In this document: piece by piece, positions 47,241-58,129 of the stretch
Layout of the letters: every line of letters starts with the position of its first letter
Numbering within the stretch: position 1 is the stretch's first letter
Assembly: GCA_023213395.1 (NCBI GenBank)
Contig: CM041465.1
Coordinates: 236,909,741-236,973,740 of the forward strand
Length of the DNA: 64,000 nucleotides
Direction of reading: 5' to 3'
DNA from: Cycas panzhihuaensis
Taxonomy: Eukaryota; Cycadophyta
Notes under the pieces: model-generated
Databases searched by the model: none
Told to the model about the DNA's origin: nothing
What the model saw: the letters and a program-made list of their open reading frames with translations, nothing else
Program-made: the position numbers and the translations under genes

Positions 47241-47670
47241 CATTAACTATACATATCGATGGGGGTAGCCATGGGAACCCTAAGCCATCTATTACTATCT
47301 AGGTTATTTGAGATTTTCATGAGTATATCCTCATGTAATTTAGGATTTCTTTTCCTAACACTACTAATAATGAAGTGAAATACATTGTCATCATAAGAGC
47401 GTTGAAGGTGTGCTTCACTTCCATCATGGCTCCATCACCTCATGTTATGACTCTAAGATAGTTGTATCTTAGTTTATGCAAGTTTATCACATCCATTCCC
47501 CATATTTGAGGTTCCTAGCTATAATATCTATGGCCTTGTTAGATATATACACTTCCATAAGCATTCATTATACTCCATGTGAACTTAATACTAAAGTTGA
47601 TAGCTTAGTGAATTTTATCTTAAAACATCACTTGCCATTGGTAAATGACTTTCTTATGGCCCTATGATCC
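47241..47670 (+). pseudogene. GP RNase H-like domain
   Basis: Reads IHIDGGSHGNPKP at about 47247-47286, then NTTNNEVKYIVIIRALKV (about 47357-47410), and later IHYTPCELNTKVDSLVN (about 47560-47610). These fit the three core blocks of RNase H1-type domains: DGas.GNPGpa, tNNeAEY.Al, and i.hipRe.N..AD.La. It is more like the extra (archaeal-type/plant-type) RNase H of some Tat elements than the Ty3 RNase H joined to RT. Several TAG stops. There is no RT in front of it. Confidence 0.72.
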
Positions 47671-48151
47671 ACCTATTGAGGCTTACCTCTATGGGAGCAA
47701 TCCTCCCTAGCTTCACCTTTAAACCTTGGCCACTAATGAGGCTAAACTATGGTGACCACACCTCTTTCAATTTATTGATATTCTTTCCTCCTCGAGTATT
47801 CTTTGGCCAATAACCTCACCTGTTCAAGAAGCATTAGGGGTTTTGAGCCCCCACTTTTAGGCCATGCTACCCCTTGTTTAGCTTGCCACCAAGGTATTCC
47901 CTTGGTTGCTTGCCCCCTTACTTATACTTGATTTAGGCATGCCATCATTGGTTAAGGTTTTAATGCCACCATTGACCCATCTTCCTTCCTCTTAGATTAT
48001 ACACCTCTAACCATCTGCCAATGAGGCATAACTATGGAAAACATCACCTCTTATCACATGCATACATTTGTTTATTTGTTTATATCTCACATCATTTGTA
48101 TTAGTAGCATTCACCATCTTCTAGACCTTTAAGTGAAGAGGTTTTACTGCC
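47671..48151 (+). other. GP 3' untranslated stretch
   Basis: I recognise no domain and no integrase motif. The sequence is Leu/Pro/Ser-rich in translation and broken by stops. Confidence 0.5.
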
Positions 48152-48160
48152 AAGGGGTAG
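48152..48160 (+). other. GP polypurine tract
   Basis: AAGGGGTAG immediately precedes the TGTTTCC start of the 3' LTR. Confidence 0.7.
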
Positions 48161-50360
48161 TGTTTCCTAGCTTCCAATAATGGTGTTGACATGATGACAT
48201 AGGTAAGTATAGGTATGCATTTTCATCCTTGTTGCCCATTGAATTTATTATGTCATTTTAATTTATGTGATGTATTAGTTAATTAGTAGACATGTGATGC
48301 TTATATATTTTACTTGCTTACATCCCATTATACGCTAATGATGACTAGGACTCCAGTCTAATAGCCTTAGATCCTCCTTGTATCTGGTTATCGGTTGGAA
48401 AAGAGACCTCTTCACATCTTTGCAACTCCTTTTTTAGATTCATCCTTATTTATTTGGCCATATTTCTTCCTTATAATAACTTGTCACTGCTTATTTCAAG
48501 TTTTAGGAGTAGCTTTTTGGAGTTAGAGTGGCCTTAGGACATGGATTGGGCCCTTTTTGCATAGTTTGCTACTACACCATTATCTTTTTTGGTGCAAAAA
48601 ATGATACTACAGAGTAATTTCTGGTACCATAGATACATTTGTGGTATGACTATTTTGCCACCCAATCGCATATCTAACAACTAAATAGCTCTTTTTGTCA
48701 CCTTGTTAGGTGGCCCTAGGTTGCCACATCAACCCAAGTTAGCTCATTGCACTCTTGGGAACCTCATTGGACCTTTAACATCATTTTTTTATTCAATTTT
48801 TCATAATATTTGAATCTCCCTCCTTAGCTCCATCCATGGTTTTAGGGTTAGTGGTTTCTCCACCTTATGGGCATGAAAGCATTACACCCTAACCTTGTTT
48901 TATCCTATAAAATCCCTCAATTTTGAGGCTAGTATATGATTGATTTTCCATCATTCTTATAGTACCAAAATGCTATTGAAATTTTACCTTAACAACTCTT
49001 CTACTCTTAATTCAACTTGTATTATTTTAGAGCTAAAGTGGTGACATTGGAGATCAACCCAATGACAAGTAAGGAGGCATTAGATAACTTCTCATAGGGT
49101 GGCCATTACTTCTTGTCTTTTCATTAGAGTGGGCATCGCCCATCCTTCTTTAGTTTACCATCTTGTGAGACTCCATCTCACCTTTTTCCTCATTACTTTA
49201 TTGTTATTATATTACATAGGTAGGGTTATACATATTTGGTAATTTCCTTTTATTTTGATAATAGAAGGTAGGGTTGAATTAGCTTGATCTCCTCTCCTTC
49301 CCTTTACCTACACATCTATTGAGTTATAGGTTTATGTTCGAGAGGTTTTCCTTGGTACAACTAAGGAAACTTCTTATGTACAAGAGGTCATGCCATTTCG
49401 AGGCACATTTCCCTTCCTTGTTTCATGTTTATTTTGTTATCATTTCACTATTTACTACATATACATACATACATTCTTTATGAATATATTAGTCTATTTT
49501 TATGCAACTAGATTTATTGGAGGATTGCATAATGGCCTTTTCTCTAGATCTAACTTGTAGGGATATGAGTAGGAGTAAACTCTCTAATAATCACATTAGG
49601 GTTTGAGGCTTCTATATGCCTTAATAAGGTGAGCACCCCCATTTTTGTACTTGTTGTTGATTTATTCTTTTACTCTTCTTTTATTGGTTTCATTTACTAT
49701 CTTTTCACTTAGGGTGGGTAAGTGGAACCCCCTTATTCTAATTTAAGCTAGCAACATGAATAATCAAAGGGAAGATAAGAAGAGGTAAGGAGGAGTAATG
49801 TCACCAACCATCAACCAAATCTGGGTGCATCTCCTTCCTTTCTTCTCACCATTATTTCTTTTTTTTGTTAGCACTTTCACTCTGCTCCTCATTGTAGAAA
49901 TTCCTCCCCCCTTATTATTTGTCCTTTTTTAGTTGAATCATCATTAGAAAGGTAAAATAAAGGATAAAGAAGGGTTTCTTGCATAGTAGAAAACATAGAT
50001 AAATTAATTTATAAGAAAGGAAATTAATTTTCTTTCCCTTTTATTTTGGCAAAAGGGAATATTAAAAGAAAGGGTGTTTTGAACTAGGGTTCCATATAGG
50101 GAAAGATTCTTTACCTTTCCCCCCATCTTTTTTCCTTTTCTTTAATTGGTATACATGTTCCTTTTTTTAGAAAAGAAAGAGAAAGAGTATTGAAGAAAAA
50201 GAGAGTGAGGTTATTTGCTTATCTTATGCTTTGATTTATTTTCTTCTTTTCCTCTTAAACCTACCTAACAACAATGAGACCATACCCTATTTCTTTTGTT
50301 TCAGCAAGTGGGTTTGCACCCATTTGGGCCCTCCACCTCTTTCTCTCTTCTCTTTCCCTT
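48161..50360 (+). repeat. GP 3' LTR, first part
   Basis: Starts TGTTTCCTAGCTTCC and aligns with 40662 onward through the iterons, the TATA box (48905), GGTGAGC (49628) and GGTAAGTGGA (49717), up to the C3 insertion. Confidence 0.9.
48620..48659 (+). promoter_or_regulatory. GP 3' LTR iterons, two units
   Basis: TCTGGTACCATAGATACATT and TGTGGTATGACTATTTTGCC. One 20-bp unit fewer than in the 5' LTR. Confidence 0.8.
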
Positions 50361-50587
50361 TATTATTAGAGGTAACATTTTATCTAGGCATTACAAAGGG
50401 TCATTAATAAACCCTTAATTATGTATCTCACACATGTGAATGTGACATGTGCCATGTCTTTAGAAGTTAGTTTCAAAACTTGTTATAACAGTTACAACTT
50501 TCCTTGTATATTTAAGAGATTATCTCCTTATTAAGAATTGGTTCAGTACTACTCATAAGCATTCTACTTCTTTGAATTAAATCAACA
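50361..50587 (+). repeat. C3 5' LTR
   Basis: Similarity with the 3' LTR is clear from GGTAACATTTTATC (50371) to AATCAACA (50587). The first dozen bases align less well, so the start is within about 12 bp. Confidence 0.85.
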
Positions 50588-50606
50588 TGGTATTAGAGTA
50601 GGTCTG
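50588..50606 (+). other. C3 primer binding site (initiator Met tRNA type)
   Basis: TGGTATTAGAGTAGGTCTG directly follows the LTR. It differs from TGGTATCAGAGCAGGTCTG by two C-to-T changes. Confidence 0.9.
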
Positions 50607-51248
50607 ATTACTCATCTAGAGGAAGAAGACTTAACTAATTTAAGACCAATTTAAGGGGTCAAAAAGAAGACAAGTCTAAAAGACTCTTTGGTAGAAAAGC
50701 ATTGTATTAATTACTTATGTATAAAACTATATGGAAACTTTACAAATACCAAAAATTTAAAGCTCTTAGAATGCAATGAAATTTGCTGCATAAATAGATT
50801 TGAACATGGTCGTCAACATTCTAAACTAGCTCAAAGTCATTTAAAGTTGTTTCAAGGCCCATATTGAAGGAAAACTAGTTCATATGGGTTTGGAGGAAGT
50901 ACAATTGATTTAACTTAAAATCATACCCGAAACTAGGTAAAAACTATCACAAAATCCTTGTTTCTCTAGTACTAAGAGTTTGATTCCAATTTTGTCTAGT
51001 TTTGTAGAGTATTGTAAGAGTTTTAAGAAACAATGTGCTTAAACCCTAACTACCCATCTAAGATTTTGAGGTAGATTTCTTTAGATTAAAAGGGTGTTTT
51101 TAGAAACTCACACCAGATCCATACTAAGGGTGAAAAGACCTCTCTTTTGAGGTATCGTTTATCCAAGTCTATACACCTAGGGTTTTATACAGAAATCCAT
51201 ACATCTATATGGTCAAGCCTATTTAGGTCCCTTTCTCATCATTAATAA

Positions 51249-52190
51249 TGGCTACACCAATTTATGGATTGTCTAAGCAAGATAAACTCACATACATTAA
51301 TTACCATATCTAGAAAATAAAAGTTGAAACTCTTATTAGGGCTGGAAATGCTTGGAACATTGCTCTTAACATAGAAACCAAACTAGATGATGTAAGTACA
51401 ACATTACCTAATTGGATTGAAAGAGCTAATACAAGAATGATCATTCTTAAATTGTCTATTATTTACTCTCTCTTGGTGTATGTAGAAAAATTGAACTCCA
51501 CTTCAGCCATTTAGAAAAATAAAGCTTAAATATTTTCTCTAAAAGAAGAGTTATATAAGTTGCATATGAAGGAATATAAAGTAGTGACCAATTTTATACA
51601 CAAGGTCACTTCACTTAGAAATGGTCTCCTAAGTGCTGGAGAAATTCTTCCTGAACTAGATCTTATTCAGATGGTAGCTAGTAAACTACCAAAATCTTTT
51701 GATGTAACCATCAATACCATCACAAACAATAATCAGATTGATGAAATAACACTTGATGAATTGACTAGAATATTGCTAAGGTAGGAACAGAGAAATAGAT
51801 GGTATGAAGACTTAATAGAACTAGAAGATGCCTTTACTTCTAGGCTAAACTTGGAGCCTCAAGGACGAATCCAGTCACATGGAAGAAGACAAACTATAGA
51901 TTCTATGGGTTATGCTTGTGGCTGTTATCAAGATAACAGAGGATACATACAAGGTAGAGACTTTAGAATATGTTTCAACTATGACAGACCTAGACATTTC
52001 ACTAGTGTTTATAGAGTATTCAATGTGTATTACCATTATGGGCAACCAGGACACTATCCCTATCAATGTCTTAAAGGAGAGTAGATATTCAAAGAGGGAA
52101 AAGACTGGTGGGCAACTATAACAAAGAACAAACTAAAGAGAGAGAGGAATAAACAACATTTATGGTTGCATTATCAGCAAGATTGAAGGA
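51249..52190 (+). pseudogene. C3 gag
   Basis: ATG at 51249 opens MATPIYGLSKQDKLTY. A clear gag middle follows at 51560-51784 (LHMKEYKVVTNFIHKV, then LIQMVASKLPKSFD and ITLDELTRIL). Next come two zinc-knuckle modules at about 51969-52070 (CFNYDRPRHFTSVY and YYHYGQPGHYPYQC), each with Cys positions changed to Tyr. Two knuckles are less usual than one in copia gag. Stops at 51300s and 51781 break the frame. Confidence 0.8.
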
Positions 52191-53460
52191 AATAAATACG
52201 TGGCTTATCGACTGTAGAGCTTTGTAACATATGACAAATTGCCAAGATTGGTTTAAAACTTTGAAACCTTATAACATCAACAAATTAGTAGAATTAGAAG
52301 ATAAGTATCCACTTAGAATTAAAAGAGTAGGTACTATCTCTATTAATATATAAGGCCATGTAAAGAAAATTGGAAATGTTTTGTTGGTCCCTGACCTTAA
52401 AATAAATCTTTTGTCTATTTCACAACTTAACAAAAAGGTGCTAAGAATTGTGTTTGATGAGGAAGGTCTTTGTCATATATTAGATGTAAAAAATAATGGA
52501 GAAAAAATAGCAAAAGGTGTTAGGAGTAATGATCTATATAAACTAGTCTTAGATCCTATAATACCCAGTATAGGTCCAAAAGTTTGTACTATTATGAATT
52601 CTGATAATAAAATGTGGCATTTTAAGTATGAGAATTTACCAGTAAAAATATTAAAGCAAATGAAAAAACATGATATAGTACATGGACTACCTCACATCAC
52701 CTCAGAAAATTTTATTTGCAAAGGATTCTAATTTGGAAAACATCATAGACTATCATTCAAAGAAAATAAATGGAGAACATAAAGAAAATTGGAATTAGTT
52801 TGTACAAACCTTTGTGGACCACTTACACCACTTTGAATAAATGGTTTTAGGTATTTCTTTACTAAAAAAGTTTGGGTATACTTCTTGCATAACAAATTAG
52901 AAGTCTTTGAAGCCTTTAAGGAGTTTAAAGTAGAAGTAGAACTAGAGTTTGAAACCAAAATAAAGTGCATCAGATCTGATGGAGGAGGGGAGAATGTTTC
53001 TAATGAATTCCTAACCTATTGTAAGTGAAAAAAAATACAAAGATAGGTTACCATGCCCTACATACCACAGTCTATTAGGGTTTCCAAGAGAGAAAATAGA
53101 ACCTTGATAGAGATGGCTTAAAGCATAGTCCATGAAAAGTAATTTATGGAATCATATTGGATAGAAGCAATTAATATAGCCTACTATCTTATAAATAGGA
53201 GTCTAACTAAATCCTTAGAGAACATCACACCTGAGGAAGCATAGATAGGTAAGAAACCTAATGTCAGTTCACTTAAGGTATTTGGTGGTTAGGCCTATGT
53301 ACATATACTAGATAAAAAAAGATCAAAATTTGATGCAAAAAGCATAGAATACATCATGATAGGGTATAACAAGAATTCAAAAGCCTATAAATACATTGAT
53401 CTAAAAACAAACAAGATATATATTAGCAGAGATATGGTTTTTAATGAAGAAAGCTTGGAT
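52191..53460 (+). pseudogene. C3 pol, protease and integrase
   Basis: The protease site reads WLIDCRAL near 52203-52225, so the DSGA motif is lost. VLLVPDLKINLLSISQL (52378-52430) is the usual protease end. The pre-integrase block (MWHFKYENL) and the integrase core follow: VCTNLCGPL (first Asp changed to Asn, about 52801-52830), RSDGGGENVS (second Asp kept, about 52972-53000), ENRTLIEMA (Glu kept, about 53093-53120). The C-terminal domain is at about 53290-53460 (KSIEYIMIGYNKNSKAY). Confidence 0.85.
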
Positions 53461-55299
53461 TCTCAACCTCATATCAAAATAATTGAGGAAGCAATAAAGA
53501 ACTCAAGTAGAGAAGTCTCCACAGAAGAAATTTTAGACATTACTACAAAAGAGATCCCATTGTTGGAATCATCCTCTTCTAACATAGATTCAACTAAAGA
53601 AGGAAGTTCAACACAAGAAGCAGATTCTTACTCAGAACACTTAGAAGCAAGAGAAGACTCAAGAAAGAAAAAGAAATTGCCCAAATCATTCATCAAGATA
53701 ATTGAAAAAGGAGGAGGCATACTTGATCATAAAATAAGAAATCAAAGACCAAAATCTCTATTCAATCAAATTGAACCTCAGTCCTTTCAAGAGGCTCAAG
53801 ATCAGCCAAAGTGAAAGGTAATTATGGATTCTAAGATGGACTTAATTATTAGAAAACAAATATGGGACCTGGTAGAACTTCCTCCATAGAAACCCATAGT
53901 TAACTACAAATGGGTATATAAGGTCAACAAAGGGGCTAATGGGAAAACTAGAAAATACAAAGCCTAACTTGTTGCAAAAGGGCATACCCAAACAACTAGA
54001 ATTGACTTTGAAGAAACCTTCTCTCTTGTAGCAAAGTTAAACATAGTATGAACTATGATTGCACTTGTAGTATTACATAACTAGAAAATCTTATAGTTAG
54101 ATGTAAAGAGTGTATTCCTAAATGGTGATCTTGAAGAAGATGTGTATATGGCACAATCTAAAGGCTAAATTAAGAAAGGACAAGAACACTTGGTGTGTAA
54201 ATTAAAAAAGGATCTATATAGGCTAAAACAAGCCCCTTGTGCATGGTATGCCAAACTAGATTAGCATCTATATCATAATGAATCTTAATGATATAACTCA
54301 GATTCCAACTTATACACAAGAAGAAAAGATGGTTTAATTATCATAATTGCTATTTATAGAGATGATATGATCCTCACATGGAATGATGATAAAATAATTA
54401 TAGAGATAAAAGGGCAATTAGAAAAGAAATTTGAGATGATAGATCTTGGTCTTCTTAACTATTATCTAGGATTAGAAGTAAGTTGGTAATAAGAATATAT
54501 TTCCCTCTCACAAAGCAAGTACATAAAGGACTTTCTAAGTAAATTCAAGATGACAGACTGTAATCCATGTAAAACACCCTTGGAAATCAATTGTGACCTG
54601 GCAATGGATAAAGGAGAACAACCTATTGATGTCACCCTATATAGACAATTGATTAGTAGTCTGATTTACCTCATAACCACCAGACCTGACATATCCTACT
54701 TAGTCAGAGTCATCTCTAGGTACATGAAAGAATTAAGAGTAAGACATTGGAAAGTTGCTTGGAGGATACTAAGATATCTATGAGGAAAAATCGATCTAAA
54801 ACTAATCTACTCATAAAATAGATCAGCATAACTCATAAGATATTGTGACTCAGATTGGGTAGGTGACAAAGAGTAGAGAAAATCCACCAGTATATACTAT
54901 TTTTTCTTAGGGCTCATGGCAATTTCATGGTATAGCAAAAAATAATATACTATTGTACTCTCCTCAATTGAAGCTAAATATAAAGTAGTTGTAACTACAA
55001 CTTATGAAGCTGTATGGCTCTGACAACTCCTAATCAATTTGAGTCAAACTTAGAGCTAAGTAACAATTTTGTATTGTGATAATTAGAGTGCTATTAAATT
55101 GATCAAGAATCCAATTTATCATGCTAGAACCAAGCACATAGAAATTCATCATCGCTTCATAAGGGAAAAGGTTCATAATAAAGAAATCAAGCTAAAGTAC
55201 TATTATATTGTAGAACAAATTATAAATCTATTGAAAAAGTCATTAGGGAAAGATAAATTTTAGTTTCTAAGAGTCAAAATAGGATTGAGATAGATAAAA
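53461..55299 (+). pseudogene. C3 pol, reverse transcriptase and RNase H
   Basis: After a Ser/Glu-rich linker (53460-53812), RT shows IWDLVELPP, NYKWVYKV, VKSVFLNGDLEEDVYMAQ, a YRDDM box near 54354-54368 where YVDDM is expected, LGLLNYYLGLEV and LISSLIYLITTRPDISYLV (54640-54710). RNase H follows with YCDSDWVGDKE, SSIEAKY and YCDN, so the catalytic acidic positions are still present. The remnant ends before the purine-rich tract at about 55295-55309. Many stops occur, with several TAG where Trp or Gln would be expected. Confidence 0.88.
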
Positions 55300-55309
55300 C
55301 ATTAAGAGA

Positions 55310-55510
55310 TGGTTTTAAAGGTAATGTTTTATTTAGGCATTACAGAGGGTCATTAATAAACCCTTAATTATGTATCTCACACATGTTAATGTGACATGTT
55401 ATGTCTTCAGAAGTTAGTTTCAAAACTTATCATAATGGTTATAAGTCTCCAATTTATCATCCTTAATAAGAAGCATCATTAGCCTTATGCTTCTTTGAGT
55501 GAAATCAACA
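55310..55510 (+). repeat. C3 3' LTR
   Basis: Starts TGGTTTTAAAGGTAATG and ends AATCAACA (TG...CA). About 200 bp, slightly shorter than the 5' copy because of small deletions near 55395 and 55450. Confidence 0.85.
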
Positions 55511-55811
55511 TTTCTCACCTACTATGTGGGTCCCTCACCAAGGGGTTTTCCCTAATCATGCTATCAAAAGGGGTAGAGGGTGCATTTTAGTTTCCAAATT
55601 AGAAAACATCACCATTCCTTTTTCTCTCTAAAACCCTTAGCGGAGGGAAGGGGACCATGCCTATGTGTTCTTGAATCTACACCCATGAGGTGCATGAGTA
55701 TCCTATGTGGGACACTTTAGACTCTACTTCACCCCATTCTAGGTCTTACGCCCTATGCCTAGCCTCCCTTAGTGTTGGTAGTCTTAGGTACCTTTGGCAA
55801 GAGTAATCTCA
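55511..55811 (+). repeat. GP 3' LTR, second part
   Basis: Resumes TTTCTCACCTACTATGTGGG and matches 42893-43189 to the terminal TCTCA. Removing C3 gives an LTR of about 2.5 kb. Confidence 0.85.
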
Positions 55812-55816
55812 CTCAC
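55812..55816. repeat. GP target-site duplication, right (CTCAC)
   Basis: Four of five bases match CTCAT at 40657-40661. Confidence 0.6.
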
Positions 55817-57449
55817 GAAACTACAAATAAGACTCAATAAGGATTAGCTCAACATATATCATTGAAAATAAAATTTCTAGGAAAGTTTTGGTAGTATTTT
55901 TACCTACCAGATCAAGTTATAACGAAAACACATTTGTATGAGAAATGAAAATACTCAAAAAATGCAATAAAACCACTTTGATACTAACCAATTTCATAAT
56001 CTGTCTAGTGAAATTTTGGTCACATAATAATTATGCAATAGGTACTAAATTCAGATGGCGAAGAGGATGGAGAAAGAGGAAGGAGAGGAGGATCTACAAG
56101 ATACTCTATACCCTCTATAACTTATAATAAATTTGTATAGATCCACCACCTATAAGAGTTAATATAGGCAAAAATTATTGTAATGAGAACAAATATAAAA
56201 GCTACCAAAATAATGAAATTAACCAAGCATGTAAAATAATTGATAGTAGATAGGAGATGGGCCTTATAAATGGTAACTTATCAATTTCTTTTAGGGACTA
56301 AACATGTGATACTAGGCCTTTATTCATCTACAAGTCTCCAACATACCAAGTAGGTGAAATATAAAAAAGAAATCAAGTCAAAAGCAAAGCAATAAATTAG
56401 CATAAAAGGATAAAGTAATGCTGAAAAAAATAAAATAAATCTTGGGATAAGGGTGAGAATTTTGGATTTGTAAGGGGGATTACCTAATTCTAAGAGATGA
56501 AAAGATACTAATGACTTTAAAATCTAGCTAATGAATGATCCAACAATGGCTAATAATCAACCTTGAAACCAAGAATAGAAGCTAATGAGGAAGATTAGAT
56601 GAACTCAAGTATATTAGTAAAAATGTAGTAGTACAATGGAAGCTTAAATAACTTGGAACTTGGCCTCCTCTTTCAAAGAGAAAAGAGAGGTATAAATAGA
56701 TTATTGTGAATGGTTAGGCCCATGGTTTTAAGCCCATAGGTTTAGGAGAAACCATGGTTAATTCCCATGATTTTATAAGAAATTAACAAGATGGACCATT
56801 TATTAGCCCATGGTTTCATCAAAATGCATAGGTAACCTATGATTTTTATGAATCCATAAATGAGGCCCACATTTGAATACCATTAATACAATCCTAAATG
56901 TGGGATTTAAAAAATTTATAAGTGAGAAAATTCATACCACAAAGTTTGGTTTGATACCATGAAAAATCTTTATGATACCATGAAACTCTAGTTCTCTCAA
57001 TGTTTATATACAAAAATTAGTCAAAAAGGTTACAAATCAATCTGGTATGATAAGAAATAGGATGGAACAAGTAATAGTCATAGTAATATAAGAAGAGAAT
57101 AATGAAAATAAGCTAAATTTGAGAAAATTAGGTCCAAGAGAGTAAGCTAAGGAGAAGAAAGATGCAAATAGAATAAGGGAAAGATGAGATACATCTTGCA
57201 AAGGTATTGAGAGGTTATTTTTAACTCATCAAGCTTGAGTGGACAATAAAAAAGCCATTGACTATGGTTAAAATCATCATTGGCAAAATACAATCATAGT
57301 CATTGAGTAAATCAGTAGGCAAATAAGGGCATCTACTCATAATATAGCTACTCTAAGTTATACTAAGCTACGTTAAGAAAGGAAATAAGCACACACATTC
57401 ACATATATATTGGCACAATGTCTATGACATTCTAGGATTGTGGGAAACA
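55817..57449 (-). repeat. GD 5' LTR, upper part
   Basis: Non-coding. It starts (minus) at TGTTTCCCAC (plus-strand GGGAAACA ending 57449), as in GB, and holds three iterons at 56931-56992. Together with 39613-40656 it forms one LTR. A 60-codon open stretch at 55945-56127 has no recognisable domain. Confidence 0.6.
56931..56992 (-). promoter_or_regulatory. GD U3 iterons (TGGTACCAT family)
   Basis: Minus strand TCATGGTATCATAAAG, TCATGGTATCAAACC and TGTGGTATGAATTTT: three units in the same order and spacing class as GP. Confidence 0.6.
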
Positions 57450-58129
57450 CTTACCTTCTTGGTAAAATAACCTTTTTAGATGATGGATGCAAGATGGTAA
57501 ATGTTATTAACAATACCTTAATTAGACTAATAATGATCTTATAAACATGAAAGTGGAATACAATCTACTATAGTTTTGCCTACTTATTAGGGATTTAGAG
57601 AATGTTTCCCTTATTAGTAAGGACTCTTGAGGTGTGTTGACTAGGATGGAAGATTGGTTGGTGACCTAATAAAACCAAGATGAGCTAATGGCTACAATGA
57701 ACCTAGATGTGCATGAATGGGGCCACCATAGTTTATCCTCTTTAGTGGCTATTTCTCAAAGTAAACCTAAGTGACTAAGTGGTTACCTTAGTAATTAGAA
57801 TAGGTTGGATATGATAGACAAAGATTTAGGCTTAAGAGCCATATGACTTGAGTAGAAGAGGGGATATGTCAAATGTTGGGAGATAAAGGCTCAAAAGTCA
57901 AGGATAATTATCATAATTTACCTTATTAGTAGTCATCTTTCCAAGGAGGAGTTATTCAAGCTCATCTCAAAGCTAAGCTTTTTATTTTTGGTTTTATATT
58001 TTTTTTAGGGATTTTTACTATTTTGTAATATTTTTGGATTTTTAATAGTTTTACACTATTTTTATATTTTATAATTATTTTTTGAAAGATAAATAGAATG
58101 AAAGGAAATTATATAAATAGGAAAGGATG
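57450..58129. other. Non-coding repeat flank
   Basis: No gene seen. It contains phrases (CCATAGTTTATCCTCTTTAG near 57728, ATCATAATTTACCTTATTAG near 57911) like the tandem repeat at 60725-60975, and a T-rich tract at 57979-58085. Confidence 0.4.

Larger units (their letters stand above)
50361..55510 (+). mobile_element. C3: Ty1/copia retrotransposon inserted in the GP 3' LTR
   Basis: Short LTRs (about 200-230 bp), a PBS for initiator Met tRNA, gag, protease, integrase, RT and RNase H in copia order. The GP LTR resumes directly after it (TTTCTCACCTACTATGTGGG, as at 42890 in the 5' LTR). A clean 5-bp target duplication cannot be read. Gag and pol are strongly decayed. It is not closely similar to C1, C2 or C4. 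Confidence 0.9.
40662..55811 (+). mobile_element. GP: Ty3/gypsy retrotransposon, plus strand, no RT or integrase
   Basis: Two LTRs of about 2.5 kb (roughly 85% alike where I aligned them) enclose only about 5 kb: PBS, gag, protease, acidic linker, an RNase H-like domain and a polypurine tract. The 3' LTR is split by copia C3. Gag, protease and linker match GA, so it is the same family on the opposite strand. No RT, connection domain or integrase can be found between protease and LTR. GP inserted in the LTR of GD. Confidence 0.85.

Noticed and set aside
50356-50361. A 5-bp target duplication for C3
   Set aside because: Left flank CCTTT and right flank TTTCT share only TTT; not a clear duplication.
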